Source: Candidatus Zixiibacteriota bacterium | GTDB taxonomy: Bacteria > Zixibacteria > MSB-5A5 > UBA10806 | Assembly (NCBI GenBank): GCA_003520965.1 | Contig: DOTU01000358.1 | Coordinates: 1-8,224, forward strand | DNA length: 8,224 bases | Direction: 5' to 3' | Part shown: piece by piece, positions 1 through 6,344 of the stretch | Numbering within the stretch: the stretch's first letter is position 1 | Layout: every line of letters starts with the position of its first letter | Notes under the pieces: model-generated | What the model saw: only the letters and a program-made list of their open reading frames with translations | What the model was told of the DNA's origin: nothing | Databases searched by the model: none | Position numbers and translations under genes: made by a program

Positions 1-959
1 TGCAGCTTTTCGATTGCCGTTCGCAGATCCTCGAAATTCTCGCTGTCGGTCGGATAAAGCCCGGCAAAAACCATCGGCTTGGCTTTTCGAAAACCGGGCA
101 GTGGAGACGAGGCCGGTTTCTCGCGCGTGGTGATCGTATCGCCCACCTGCGTATCGCGCACGTTGCGGATATTTCCGATAATGTAGCCCACCTCGCCCGC
201 GGTCAATGTCTCCTGCGGGAAATATTTTAGTTTGAGATACCCAACCTCATCGATTTGATATTCTCTGTCATGCGCAAAGAGGCGCATCCAATCATTCTTA
301 TGGAATGTGCCATCGAATACCCGTACATACGCCACCGCCCCGCGATAAGTATCGAATGCCGAATCAAAAATGAGCGCCCGCGCTGGGGCGTCGAGATCGC
401 CAACAGGCGCCGGTATATCATTAACAATCGCCTCTAAGAGTTCAGCGATACCGATACCCGCCTTGGCCGAAACCCTGTGAATCGCATCCCGCTCTACGCC
501 CAGTAGCGTAGCCAGATCGTCAACCACCCGCTCAGTCTCCGCCGACGGGAGATCGATTTTATTGACCACCGGGATAATATGCAGTTCGGCTTCCATCGCC
601 AGATAGAGGTTGGAGATCGTCTGGGACTCAATCCCCTGGGAGGCATCAACCACCAACAACGCCCCTTCGCAGGCAAACAGCGAGCGCGAGACCTCGTAGG
701 TGAAATCAACATGCCCCGGTGTATCGATCAGGTTCAGCACATACTCCTGGCCATCTGACGCTGCATAGTTCATCTTGATAGCGTGAGATTTGATGGTAAT
801 GCCGCGCTCGCGTTCCAGATCCATCGAATCGAGGATCTGCATTTTCATCTCCCGGTGCGAAATGGTATGCGTTTCCTCAAGCAGCCTGTCGGCCAACGTA
901 GACTTCCCATGATCAATATGGGCAATAATACAAAAATTTCTGATGTGACTAACTTCCAT
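1..959 (-). CDS. lepA: Elongation factor 4 (LepA), N-terminal half, cut by the window edge
   Basis: This is a translational GTPase that binds the ribosome and is thought to act in back-translocation or in 30S assembly. I translated the minus strand from the ATG at 959-957 and obtained 319 codons, open to the left edge, so roughly the last half of the usual ~600 residues is outside the window. All G motifs are visible: P-loop AHIDHGKST at residues 13-21, switch I RGIT at 52-55, DTPGH at 79-83, NKID at 133-136 and SAK at 164-166. The opening HIRNFCIIAHIDHGKSTLAD and the sequence DSMDLERERGITIKSH are characteristic of LepA rather than EF-G or TypA. Domain II follows from about residue 190, and the window ends as domain III begins. 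The start is the only ATG that gives the usual short N-terminus before IRNF. No Shine-Dalgarno sequence precedes it. The gene is divergent from the thioesterase operon. Confidence 0.97.
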   Translation of the reverse strand, partial: MEVSHIRNFCIIAHIDHGKSTLADRLLEETHTISHREMKMQILDSMDLERERGITIKSHAIKMNYAASDGQEYVLNLIDTPGHVDFTYEVSRSLFACEGALLVVDASQGIESQTISNLYLAMEAELHIIPVVNKIDLPSAETERVVDDLATLLGVERDAIHRVSAKAGIGIAELLEAIVNDIPAPVGDLDAPARALIFDSAFDTYRGAVAYVRVFDGTFHKNDWMRLFAHDREYQIDEVGYLKLKYFPQETLTAGEVGYIIGNIRNVRDTQVGDTITTREKPASSPLPGFRKAKPMVFAGLYPTDSENFEDLRTAIEKL

Positions 960-995
960 AGCTAACTAATTTAAGCAAATTAGGGTAGAAATCAA
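960..995 (-). promoter_or_regulatory. Candidate lepA promoter, possibly leaderless
   Basis: On the minus strand there is TTGATT (995-990), a 16-base spacer, then TAAATT (973-968), with only 8 bases (967-960) before the lepA ATG. No AGGAGG-like sequence lies in those 8 bases. If this is the -10 box, transcription would start at or within a base or two of the start codon. The hexamers are ordinary sigma70-like matches found by eye in an AT-rich stretch, so the call is tentative. Confidence 0.4.
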
Positions 996-1005
996 ATAAG
1001 AATGT

Positions 1006-1132
1006 GTCATTGTGAGTCCCACTCTTAGCGGGGCGAAGCAATCCCCTTTTATATAGCAGGCGAATCTATTCTTATAAGTGACGCTTAATGCCGGGGGATT
1101 GCTTCGTCGTCCAAGGGACTCCTTGCAATGAC
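1006..1132. repeat. Interrupted palindromic element, REP/MITE-like
   Basis: Two long arms form an inverted repeat with three matched blocks in the same order. The outer block is GTCATTG (1006-1012) against CAATGAC (1126-1132). The middle block is GAGTCCC (1014-1020) against GGGACTC (1115-1121). The inner block is CGAAGCAATCCCC (1034-1046) against GGGGATTGCTTCG (1094-1106), a perfect 13-base match. The unpaired centre is 1047-1093, AT-rich at its left side. The gaps between blocks differ in the two arms, as expected of a diverged palindrome. The words GTCATTG, GCGAAGCAATC and GATTGCTTCG recall, from memory, a dispersed palindromic repeat seen in intergenic regions of many unrelated bacterial genomes. 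It codes for nothing convincing. It lies between the divergent lepA and thioesterase promoters. I see no clear target-site duplication and no second copy in the window. Confidence 0.8.
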
Positions 1133-1155
1133 GTGGTCCGGAGCTGTAAGCCGGG

Positions 1156-1183
1156 TTGACTTTATCTACTATCTTTATATATT
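1156..1183 (+). promoter_or_regulatory. Candidate promoter of the thioesterase-exporter-phosphatase operon
   Basis: TTGACT (1156-1161) is separated by 16 bases from TATATT (1178-1183), a good sigma70-type pair. The same bases also read as TTG followed after 19 bases by TATATTTG (1178-1185), which fits the Bacteroidota-type -33/-7 pattern TTG...TAnnTTTG. Only six bases (TGCACC) separate the -10 box from the ATG at 1190. No Shine-Dalgarno sequence is present, so the transcript would be leaderless or nearly so. The promoter begins 23 bases after the end of the palindromic element. Confidence 0.55.
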
Positions 1184-1189
1184 TGCACC

Positions 1190-1609
1190 ATGCCAGAAAA
1201 GCTCGATAAAAATAGGGAGGCCCAAATCCGGGAGCATTTTCCGAATTACCCGTTCCCAGCGCATTTGGGGATCGAAGTCGAACACCTCGAGCCCGGCCGG
1301 GCAACTCTGATTCTCAGTTATCGCCAGGAAAATACACAGGGTATGGGCTTTATTCACGGTGGAGCTATTACCACATTATGCGACACCAGTGTGGCCGCGG
1401 CGTTGTTCACAATGATAGAGGAAGACGAGAAGATACTCACGATCGAGCTTAAGGTTAATTTTCTGGCGCCCGCTGACAGCGATATCCGTTCCCTGGCAAA
1501 GATACTCCACAAGGGGCGCAAGACCGCGGTAGGCGAAGTTGATGTGACAAACATGTCCGGTACATTGATAGCCAAAGCACTTGTCACCTATTACGTTTAC
1601 AAAGATTAA
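1190..1609 (+). CDS. PaaI-like hotdog-fold acyl-CoA thioesterase
   Basis: This 139-residue protein is a single hotdog domain, the usual size for the PaaI/YbgC-like thioesterases that hydrolyse acyl- or aryl-CoA thioesters in the cytoplasm. The active-site signature is clear: N48, then H56-G57-G58 at the start of the long central helix, and D65 within TLCDTSVAAA, matching the PaaI nucleophile or general base. ELKVNFLAPAD (86-96) is the typical strand after the helix. A ~25-residue N-terminal helix (EKLDKNREAQIREHFPN) precedes the fold. The ATG at 1190 is the first in frame and gives a normal N-terminus, though there is no Shine-Dalgarno sequence. The gene leads a three-gene operon and is followed after 18 bases by an ABC exporter. 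The acyl substrate cannot be inferred; a housekeeping role clearing stalled CoA esters is possible. Confidence 0.9.
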   Translation: MPEKLDKNREAQIREHFPNYPFPAHLGIEVEHLEPGRATLILSYRQENTQGMGFIHGGAITTLCDTSVAAALFTMIEEDEKILTIELKVNFLAPADSDIRSLAKILHKGRKTAVGEVDVTNMSGTLIAKALVTYYVYKD

Positions 1610-1627
1610 AGAGTATAAGATTAGCAA

Positions 1628-3427
1628 ATGACACTTGACGGTTACGGGCAGGAAGAGGAAATCCTCGGCAAGGCTTATGACGCGCGCTTAATGAGGCGTT
1701 TGGCGCGTTATCTTAAGCCATACCGCTGGTATATAATTCTCGCTATTATCGTTTTGATAATCGCCACGCTCGCGGAGTTGGCGGGCCCTTTTATTACCAA
1801 AATCGCCATTGATAAATATATTACCACCAAAAATGTTTCCGGCCTTTCGGGCATAATTGCCCTGTTCGTCGGCCTGATGGCGCTACAGTTTATCATGCAG
1901 TATATCGAGGTTTATATCACTCAATGGGTAGGCCAGCGGACGATGTACGATATCCGTATGGAGTTATTTGCGCATATCGAGGATCTGGGGCTATCGTTTT
2001 TCGATAAGAATCCGGTGGGACGGCTGGTCACCAGGGTCACCAGCGATATCGATGCGCTGAACGAGCTTTTTACCTCCGGCGTGGTTGCCATTTTTGGTGA
2101 TGTTATCATGCTATTCGGGATTATCGGTGTGATGCTTTATCTCAACTGGCGGTTGGCGGTAATCAGTATGGCAGTAATTCCCCCGCTCTTCGTGGCTACG
2201 ATTATTTTCCGCAACAAAGTCCGTGAATCGTTCAGGCGCGTGCGTACCCGGGTTGCCAGGATCAACGCATTTCTGCAAGAGCATATCGCCGGTATGTGGG
2301 TGGTACAAAGTTTTGTCGCCGAAAAAAGAACTTTCGGCAAATTCGATCTCTTGAACCGGGATTTGCGAGATAGTCACTTAAAATCGGTTTTCTATTTTTC
2401 GGTCTTTTTCCCGGTCGTCGAGATACTTGGTGCGGTAAGCCTGGCGTTGATTATCTGGTATGGCGGCGGCCAGATCATTCACAAAGCTCTAACATACGGC
2501 GCGCTGGTTGCCTTTATTCAGTATACGGAACGATTCTTCCAGCCAATCCGCGATCTCTCGGAGAAGTACAACATCCTTCAACAGGCTATGGCCTCTTCCG
2601 AAAGAATTTTTAAGTTATTGGATGTCAAACCCGATATCGTCGATACTCCGAGTGTAAAGAAAATGGAGGAAATAAAAGGGGCTATCAACTTCGAGAATCT
2701 CCATTTCGCTTATAATGACGAAGAATGGGTACTCAAAAATATCAATCTCGATATCAAACCAGGTGAGCGAATCGCAATTGTAGGAGCTACCGGAGCAGGG
2801 AAAACCTCGATTATCAGCCTGTTGCTTCGTTTCTATAATTATCAGAAGGGTGATATAAAGCTCGATGGCGTATCGATTAAAGATATACCACTCAAAGATT
2901 ACAGGCGCAATTTTGCTCTTGTGCTACAGGATATTTTTATGTTCTCGGGCGATATTGCCCGGAATATCCGCCTGGGGAATAAGGAAATTGCCGATCCGGA
3001 TATTCTGGAGGCCTTACGTACGGTCGGCGCTGACGGCTTCATTAATAATTATGACGATGGCATAAAGCATGTGCTCCGGGAGAGAGGCTCGAATCTATCA
3101 GTGGGGCAGAGGCAGCTTTTGGCTTTTGCCCGCGCGCTGGCCTTCGATCCCAAAATCCTTATTCTTGATGAAGCCACCTCTTCGGTTGATACTCAAACCG
3201 AAAACCTGATTCAGGAAGCGCTTCAAAAGCTTCTCGAAGGACGGACATCGATCATTATCGCGCATCGTCTTTCGACTATTAAAAATTCGAATCGCATTGT
3301 CGTTATGCACAAGGGCGTGATAAAAGAAGAGGGGACTCATGCTCAGCTTTTGGCCTTGAGGGGCATCTATTATCGGCTTTACCAGTTACAGTATAAAGAA
3401 CAAGAAATTGTCGGCAAGGTAGCATGA
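1628..3427 (+). CDS. ABC exporter half-transporter, MsbA/MdlB type (TMD-NBD fusion)
   Basis: This is a full-length 599-residue type IV ABC exporter subunit that would act in the inner membrane as a dimer. Residues ~30-310 form the six-helix transmembrane domain, with hydrophobic segments near 34-56, 76-96, 148-171, 174-195, 254-278 and 288-305. The ATPase domain spans ~352-590. It has Walker A GATGAGKTS (386-394), Q-loop Q434, signature LSVGQ (490-494), Walker B ILILDEAT (510-517) with catalytic E515, D-loop SSVD (518-521) and switch H546. Every catalytic position is intact, so a homodimer with two working sites is plausible, and no partner subunit is encoded nearby. The signature has V where LSGGQ has G, a common variant. 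The first ATG, 18 bases after the thioesterase stop, has no clear Shine-Dalgarno sequence; TATAAG (1614-1619) eight bases before it could be a weak internal -10 box. The substrate (lipid, drug or peptide) cannot be decided. Confidence 0.95.
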   Translation: MTLDGYGQEEEILGKAYDARLMRRLARYLKPYRWYIILAIIVLIIATLAELAGPFITKIAIDKYITTKNVSGLSGIIALFVGLMALQFIMQYIEVYITQWVGQRTMYDIRMELFAHIEDLGLSFFDKNPVGRLVTRVTSDIDALNELFTSGVVAIFGDVIMLFGIIGVMLYLNWRLAVISMAVIPPLFVATIIFRNKVRESFRRVRTRVARINAFLQEHIAGMWVVQSFVAEKRTFGKFDLLNRDLRDSHLKSVFYFSVFFPVVEILGAVSLALIIWYGGGQIIHKALTYGALVAFIQYTERFFQPIRDLSEKYNILQQAMASSERIFKLLDVKPDIVDTPSVKKMEEIKGAINFENLHFAYNDEEWVLKNINLDIKPGERIAIVGATGAGKTSIISLLLRFYNYQKGDIKLDGVSIKDIPLKDYRRNFALVLQDIFMFSGDIARNIRLGNKEIADPDILEALRTVGADGFINNYDDGIKHVLRERGSNLSVGQRQLLAFARALAFDPKILILDEATSSVDTQTENLIQEALQKLLEGRTSIIIAHRLSTIKNSNRIVVMHKGVIKEEGTHAQLLALRGIYYRLYQLQYKEQEIVGKVA

Positions 3428-4224
3428 GCGAATTTCTTGATATAGCAATGCGGGCTGCCCGGGCGGCCGGAAGCCTTCTATTGGAAAAACAAAGAGTGGG
3501 ATTTTCGGTCGAAAAAAAGGGGGATGTCGATCTTGTAACCAACGCGGATCGCGAATCGGAAGCGCTGATCAGGAAAATCATCTTCGAGAAGTTTCCGGAT
3601 CACAGTTTTCAGGCTGAGGAAGGTACTGTCTCCACTCAAAAATCACCCTATCTGTGGATAGTCGATCCTTTAGATGGCACTACCAATTTCGCACACAGTT
3701 TCCCTGTTTGGTGCGTTTCGATTGGTTTACTTCAGAATGGTATCTCTATTGCCGGATGCGTATACAATCCAAATTTAGACGAGCTTTTCACAGCCGAGTG
3801 GGGAGAGGGGGCCTTTTTAAATGGCAAGAAAATTGCAGTTTCAAAAGCTACCAAACTCTCCGAGGCGCTTCTGGCCACTGGTTTTCCTTATGATATTAGA
3901 GATTCAAATAAAAATAACCTCACTGAATTCTCAGCGTTTGCTATAAGCGCTCAAGCGATCAGGCGGGCAGGCTCAGCGGCACTTGATCTGGCTTATGTTG
4001 CCTGCGGGCGATTTGACGGATACTGGGAATTCAAGCTTCGTCCCTGGGATATAGCTGCCGGTGTGCTTTTAGTAGCAGAGGCGGGAGGCAAGATTACGGA
4101 CTGGTCAGGCGAAAAGTATGATATCGATACGGGTGAGGTGTTATCATCCAATGTACTTATTCACGATGAAATGCTTGATGTTTTGAAAAAGGTGCGTGGC
4201 AGATATTTAACTGTTGGTGAGTAA
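3424..4224 (+). CDS. suhB: Inositol-monophosphatase family phosphatase (SuhB-like)
   Basis: This 266-residue protein belongs to the Mg-dependent, lithium-sensitive phosphatase family, which hydrolyses inositol-1-phosphate and related sugar or nucleotide monophosphates; SuhB homologues can also act in transcription antitermination. The metal-binding motifs are all present: TNAD (39-42), AEEG with E65/E66, DPLDGTTNF (81-89) with D81 and D84, and RPWDIAAG (206-213) with D209. RRAGSAALDLAYVACGRFDG (180-199) is the typical segment before the last metal ligand. The length is normal. The start codon overlaps the exporter stop codon as ATGA, and AAGG (3416-3419) four bases upstream is a weak Shine-Dalgarno sequence, so coupled translation is likely. 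It is the last gene of the plus-strand operon and ends 16 bases from the stop of the convergent glycosylase gene. The symbol is by family resemblance; the actual substrate is unknown (IMPase versus fructose-1,6-bisphosphatase-like). Confidence 0.92.
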   Translation: MSEFLDIAMRAARAAGSLLLEKQRVGFSVEKKGDVDLVTNADRESEALIRKIIFEKFPDHSFQAEEGTVSTQKSPYLWIVDPLDGTTNFAHSFPVWCVSIGLLQNGISIAGCVYNPNLDELFTAEWGEGAFLNGKKIAVSKATKLSEALLATGFPYDIRDSNKNNLTEFSAFAISAQAIRRAGSAALDLAYVACGRFDGYWEFKLRPWDIAAGVLLVAEAGGKITDWSGEKYDIDTGEVLSSNVLIHDEMLDVLKKVRGRYLTVGE

Positions 4225-4240
4225 GGGAAACTTTCGCCAG

Positions 4241-4894
4241 TCACCGTTCTTCGGGTAAAACAAATCCCAGTTTCTTAGCCTCAGCAAGCGAATATGAACT
4301 CTCCTTAATCCACTTGTTTGGCTTAGAGACATGTGCATTACCATCGATATGAAACCGCCAGAGCAACTCGCTTCCCGCGATTCCGATTCCAATGCGCGGA
4401 GAAGCGATGATTTTCGGTTTTTTATCAGGTGGACCAAGTATATAAATATGCGATCCCGTTAAATCGGTTCCGTTGTCGGGCCCGGTTACGTTGAGCGCCT
4501 TAGCAAGTTTGCCTGGGCCTGAGGAGATATTGGTTAAATCATCCGTTCCGCGCCGCTTTGCCATTATTTCGATATTATAACGCGGCTCAATCCCTCGAAG
4601 AAGCACTGCTGCGGGGAATCCTTCTTTCTCGGTGACTACATTCAGCATAAAATGATTACCATAGGTGAAATAAACATATAGAAATCCGGGCTGGCCATAC
4701 ATAACATCATTGCGTCTGGTATGGCCCTTAAATGCATGACAGGCAGGATCTTCCGGGCCATGATAAGCCTCGGTCTCGACAATTATCCCGCCGGTCTTTA
4801 TTCCGTCGGTATTGCAAATTATTTGACAGCCCAGAAGCCGAGTAGCGACCTCGATTGTATTACGGTTGTAAAAAAAAAGGGGGAGTTTTTTCAT
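4241..4894 (-). CDS. aag: 3-methyladenine DNA glycosylase, Aag/MPG family
   Basis: This is a monofunctional base-excision repair enzyme that flips out alkylated or deaminated purines (3-methyladenine, hypoxanthine, ethenoadenine) and cuts the glycosidic bond. The family core is clear: VETEAYHGPEDPACH (39-53), where E42 corresponds to the catalytic general base of human AAG (E125), Y44 to Y127 and H53 to H136. YVYFTYGNHFMLN (73-85) supplies the equivalents of Y159, the DNA-intercalating Y162 and N169. SGPGKLAKAL (125-134) is the other conserved patch. The 217-residue length is slightly more than the usual ~190-200 because of a polar C-terminal tail (~191-217) not needed for the fold. The start overlaps the PHP gene stop as ATGA, and no Shine-Dalgarno sequence is visible, so coupling is likely. 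Codons 7-9 contain a 9-base T run after a 5-base C run. It is the last gene of the minus-strand operon. Confidence 0.95.
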   Translation of the reverse strand: MKKLPLFFYNRNTIEVATRLLGCQIICNTDGIKTGGIIVETEAYHGPEDPACHAFKGHTRRNDVMYGQPGFLYVYFTYGNHFMLNVVTEKEGFPAAVLLRGIEPRYNIEIMAKRRGTDDLTNISSGPGKLAKALNVTGPDNGTDLTGSHIYILGPPDKKPKIIASPRIGIGIAGSELLWRFHIDGNAHVSKPNKWIKESSYSLAEAKKLGFVLPEER

Positions 4895-5715
4895 TTTAGG
4901 AATGAGGGCGTAACGCCCAATCCTTCCAAAAATTTGTAAGCCTCAGAAACACCGCCGCCAAGCTGACTTGGTTTATGGGAATCGGAACCGACTGACACAA
5001 TATTAACTCCAGCCTTTATGGCGCGCTCGATTATCTCCGGTTTGGGATGAAATGTCCGTAAGCCATATCGAAATGGCGAACTGTTTATTTCGATCCCCTT
5101 ATTATGTTTGATAAAAGCAGCGAAAGCCTCATCGAATCTTTCAAGCTCGATATGATCGATAGCGTCGCCGTAATATTCCCGTCCATATCGCACGTAATAA
5201 TCAAGATGGGCCAGGCAATCGAAACCCGAAACTTGCGACGCTTTTATCAACAAAGCTATATAATCGTCAGCCATCTGTTCCACGGATTTCCTGTTAAAAT
5301 ATGTCGGGGCTTCGTTTTTTTCGGAGATCGCGATATCGTCCAGGCAATGTACCGACCCGATAACGAAATCGATCGGAAAAAGATTTCTAACGCGCTCAAC
5401 CTCTCTGTCTACGCCATCGTAATAATCGAACTCAAGTCCCCGAAAAATATGAAGGCCAAACGGCGAAAAATATTCTCTGACTCGCTCGATTTCCTCAAAA
5501 TAACACGAAACAAGCTCATCTGTAACCGGAACCTTCTGGCCATTTATGCGCCAGAATGCATCCTTATCAAGACGCTTGGGATTCAAATCATAATGAGTAG
5601 TAAAACAGATATGCTTGATATCTATTTCCAGCGCTCGGTCGCAGTACTGACGGATTGTCCCTGTGGCGTCGACAGAATAATTGGGATGGATGTGAAAATC
5701 GGCCAGTTCTGTCAT
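4891..5715 (-). CDS. PHP-domain phosphoesterase, histidinol-phosphatase (HisK)-like
   Basis: This 274-residue single-domain protein of the polymerase-and-histidinol-phosphatase superfamily is expected to be a cytoplasmic, metal-dependent phosphoesterase. The metal-binding residues are visible in order: DFHIHPNYSVD (6-16) with H8, H10 and D16; H41 in FTTHYD; E95 in RGLEFDY; H123 in GSVHCLDD; H170 in CLAHLDY; and D245/H247 in GSDSHKP. The pattern DFHxHxxYSxD, GLE and IGSVH is that of HisK-type histidinol-phosphate phosphatases, and the length fits. No other histidine-biosynthesis gene is in the window, and the gene sits between an MBL hydrolase and a DNA glycosylase in a uvrC-led operon. The family assignment is therefore firm while the substrate is open. 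It overlaps its neighbours by four bases at both ends (ATGA at 5715-5712 and 4894-4891), which implies tight translational coupling. Confidence 0.9.
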   Translation of the reverse strand: MTELADFHIHPNYSVDATGTIRQYCDRALEIDIKHICFTTHYDLNPKRLDKDAFWRINGQKVPVTDELVSCYFEEIERVREYFSPFGLHIFRGLEFDYYDGVDREVERVRNLFPIDFVIGSVHCLDDIAISEKNEAPTYFNRKSVEQMADDYIALLIKASQVSGFDCLAHLDYYVRYGREYYGDAIDHIELERFDEAFAAFIKHNKGIEINSSPFRYGLRTFHPKPEIIERAIKAGVNIVSVGSDSHKPSQLGGGVSEAYKFLEGLGVTPSFLK

Positions 5716-6344
5716 GTGAGAAACGGATTGAAATCCCGCTCCTGGCCGATAGTTGTATCCGGTCCATGACCGGAATAGACGATTGTTTCTTCAGGCAGCA
5801 CCAGAAGCTTTTGCTGAATGGAATCAAGCAGCATCTCATGCGATCCACCGGGCAAATCTGTGCGCCCAATGGAGCCTAAGAATAATGCATCGCCTGTGAA
5901 AACAACATCATGCCCATACAACGAGATTGAACCCGGCGAATGGCCAGGCGTCTCCAACACCGTAAATTGAAGTTTTCCTACCTGAATGATATCTCCGTCG
6001 TGCAGGAGTTTATCAGCCGGTTTTGTCGTCAACTCTTCACCCATGGATGCAGACAAATTTGCGCTCGGATCGATAAGCATTGGAGCGTCTTTTTCTCCGA
6101 TCATAACCCGAGCGCCAAAATTACGGCGGACCTCTTCGAGAGCCACAATATGGTCAGCGTGGCCGTGAGTGATGACAATGCTCTCGATAGTTAAGTCGTA
6201 TCGGTTGACATGGGCGATAATCTCTTCTGCGTTCCAGCCGGGATCGATTATTAGCCCCTTTTTCGAAACCGGGTCTCCAACTATATAGCAGTTGACGAAA
6301 AACGGTCCAAGCTCCAAGATATCGATTATCGGTTGGCTATTCAT
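5712..6344 (-). CDS. Metallo-beta-lactamase-fold hydrolase, glyoxalase II-like (GloB/YcbL type)
   Basis: This 210-residue single-domain MBL hydrolase has a complete binuclear metal site. The THGHADH motif gives H60, H62, D64 and H65; H135 lies in TPGHSPGS, D152 in FTGDALF and H193 in SGHGPDT. The arrangement GDALFLGSIGRTDLPGG is typical of the short glyoxalase II-like group, which hydrolyses thioesters such as S-lactoylglutathione or acts on persulfide-like or other thiol esters. The C-terminal substrate-binding domain of classic glyoxalase II is absent, so the glutathione specificity of true GloB cannot be assumed. The start codon lies inside the 3' end of uvrC (8-base overlap) and has a good Shine-Dalgarno sequence. 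It overlaps the PHP gene downstream by four bases. No signal peptide is evident, so the protein is cytoplasmic. Confidence 0.92.
   Translation of the reverse strand: MNSQPIIDILELGPFFVNCYIVGDPVSKKGLIIDPGWNAEEIIAHVNRYDLTIESIVITHGHADHIVALEEVRRNFGARVMIGEKDAPMLIDPSANLSASMGEELTTKPADKLLHDGDIIQVGKLQFTVLETPGHSPGSISLYGHDVVFTGDALFLGSIGRTDLPGGSHEMLLDSIQQKLLVLPEETIVYSGHGPDTTIGQERDFNPFLT

Noticed and set aside
490..494. Residues 490-494 of the ABC exporter: a degenerate signature suggesting one inactive ATP site of a heterodimer
   Set aside because: LSVGQ is a common functional variant, and Walker B glutamate, Q-loop and H-loop are all intact, so a homodimer is the simpler reading. The positions given here are protein residues of the gene at 1628-3427.
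966..1304. 112-codon minus-strand open frame across the divergent intergenic region
   Set aside because: It runs through the palindromic element and back over the thioesterase gene in antisense, has no recognisable domain, and shares the region with both promoter candidates.
1614..1619. Internal promoter before the ABC exporter gene (TATAAG eight bases before the ATG)
   Set aside because: No -35 box at a suitable distance matches well; TTACGT at 1591-1596 is poor. It is noted in the exporter entry only.
4216..4245. Possible bidirectional intrinsic terminator between the convergent operons
   Set aside because: The stem is only five base pairs with a long loop and no U tract, so it is not listed as a terminator.
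5104..5769. 221-codon open frame on the plus strand, opposite the PHP gene
   Set aside because: It is antisense to a gene with a complete set of PHP metal ligands and has no recognisable domain. It reads like the reverse of codons for a real protein and has no plausible start context.
2045..6330. Repeated occurrence of words such as GATATC and ATCGAT in several genes
   Set aside because: The positions fall in codons for Asp-Ile, Ile-Ser and Ile-Asp in different proteins, so codon preference explains them without a special DNA motif.
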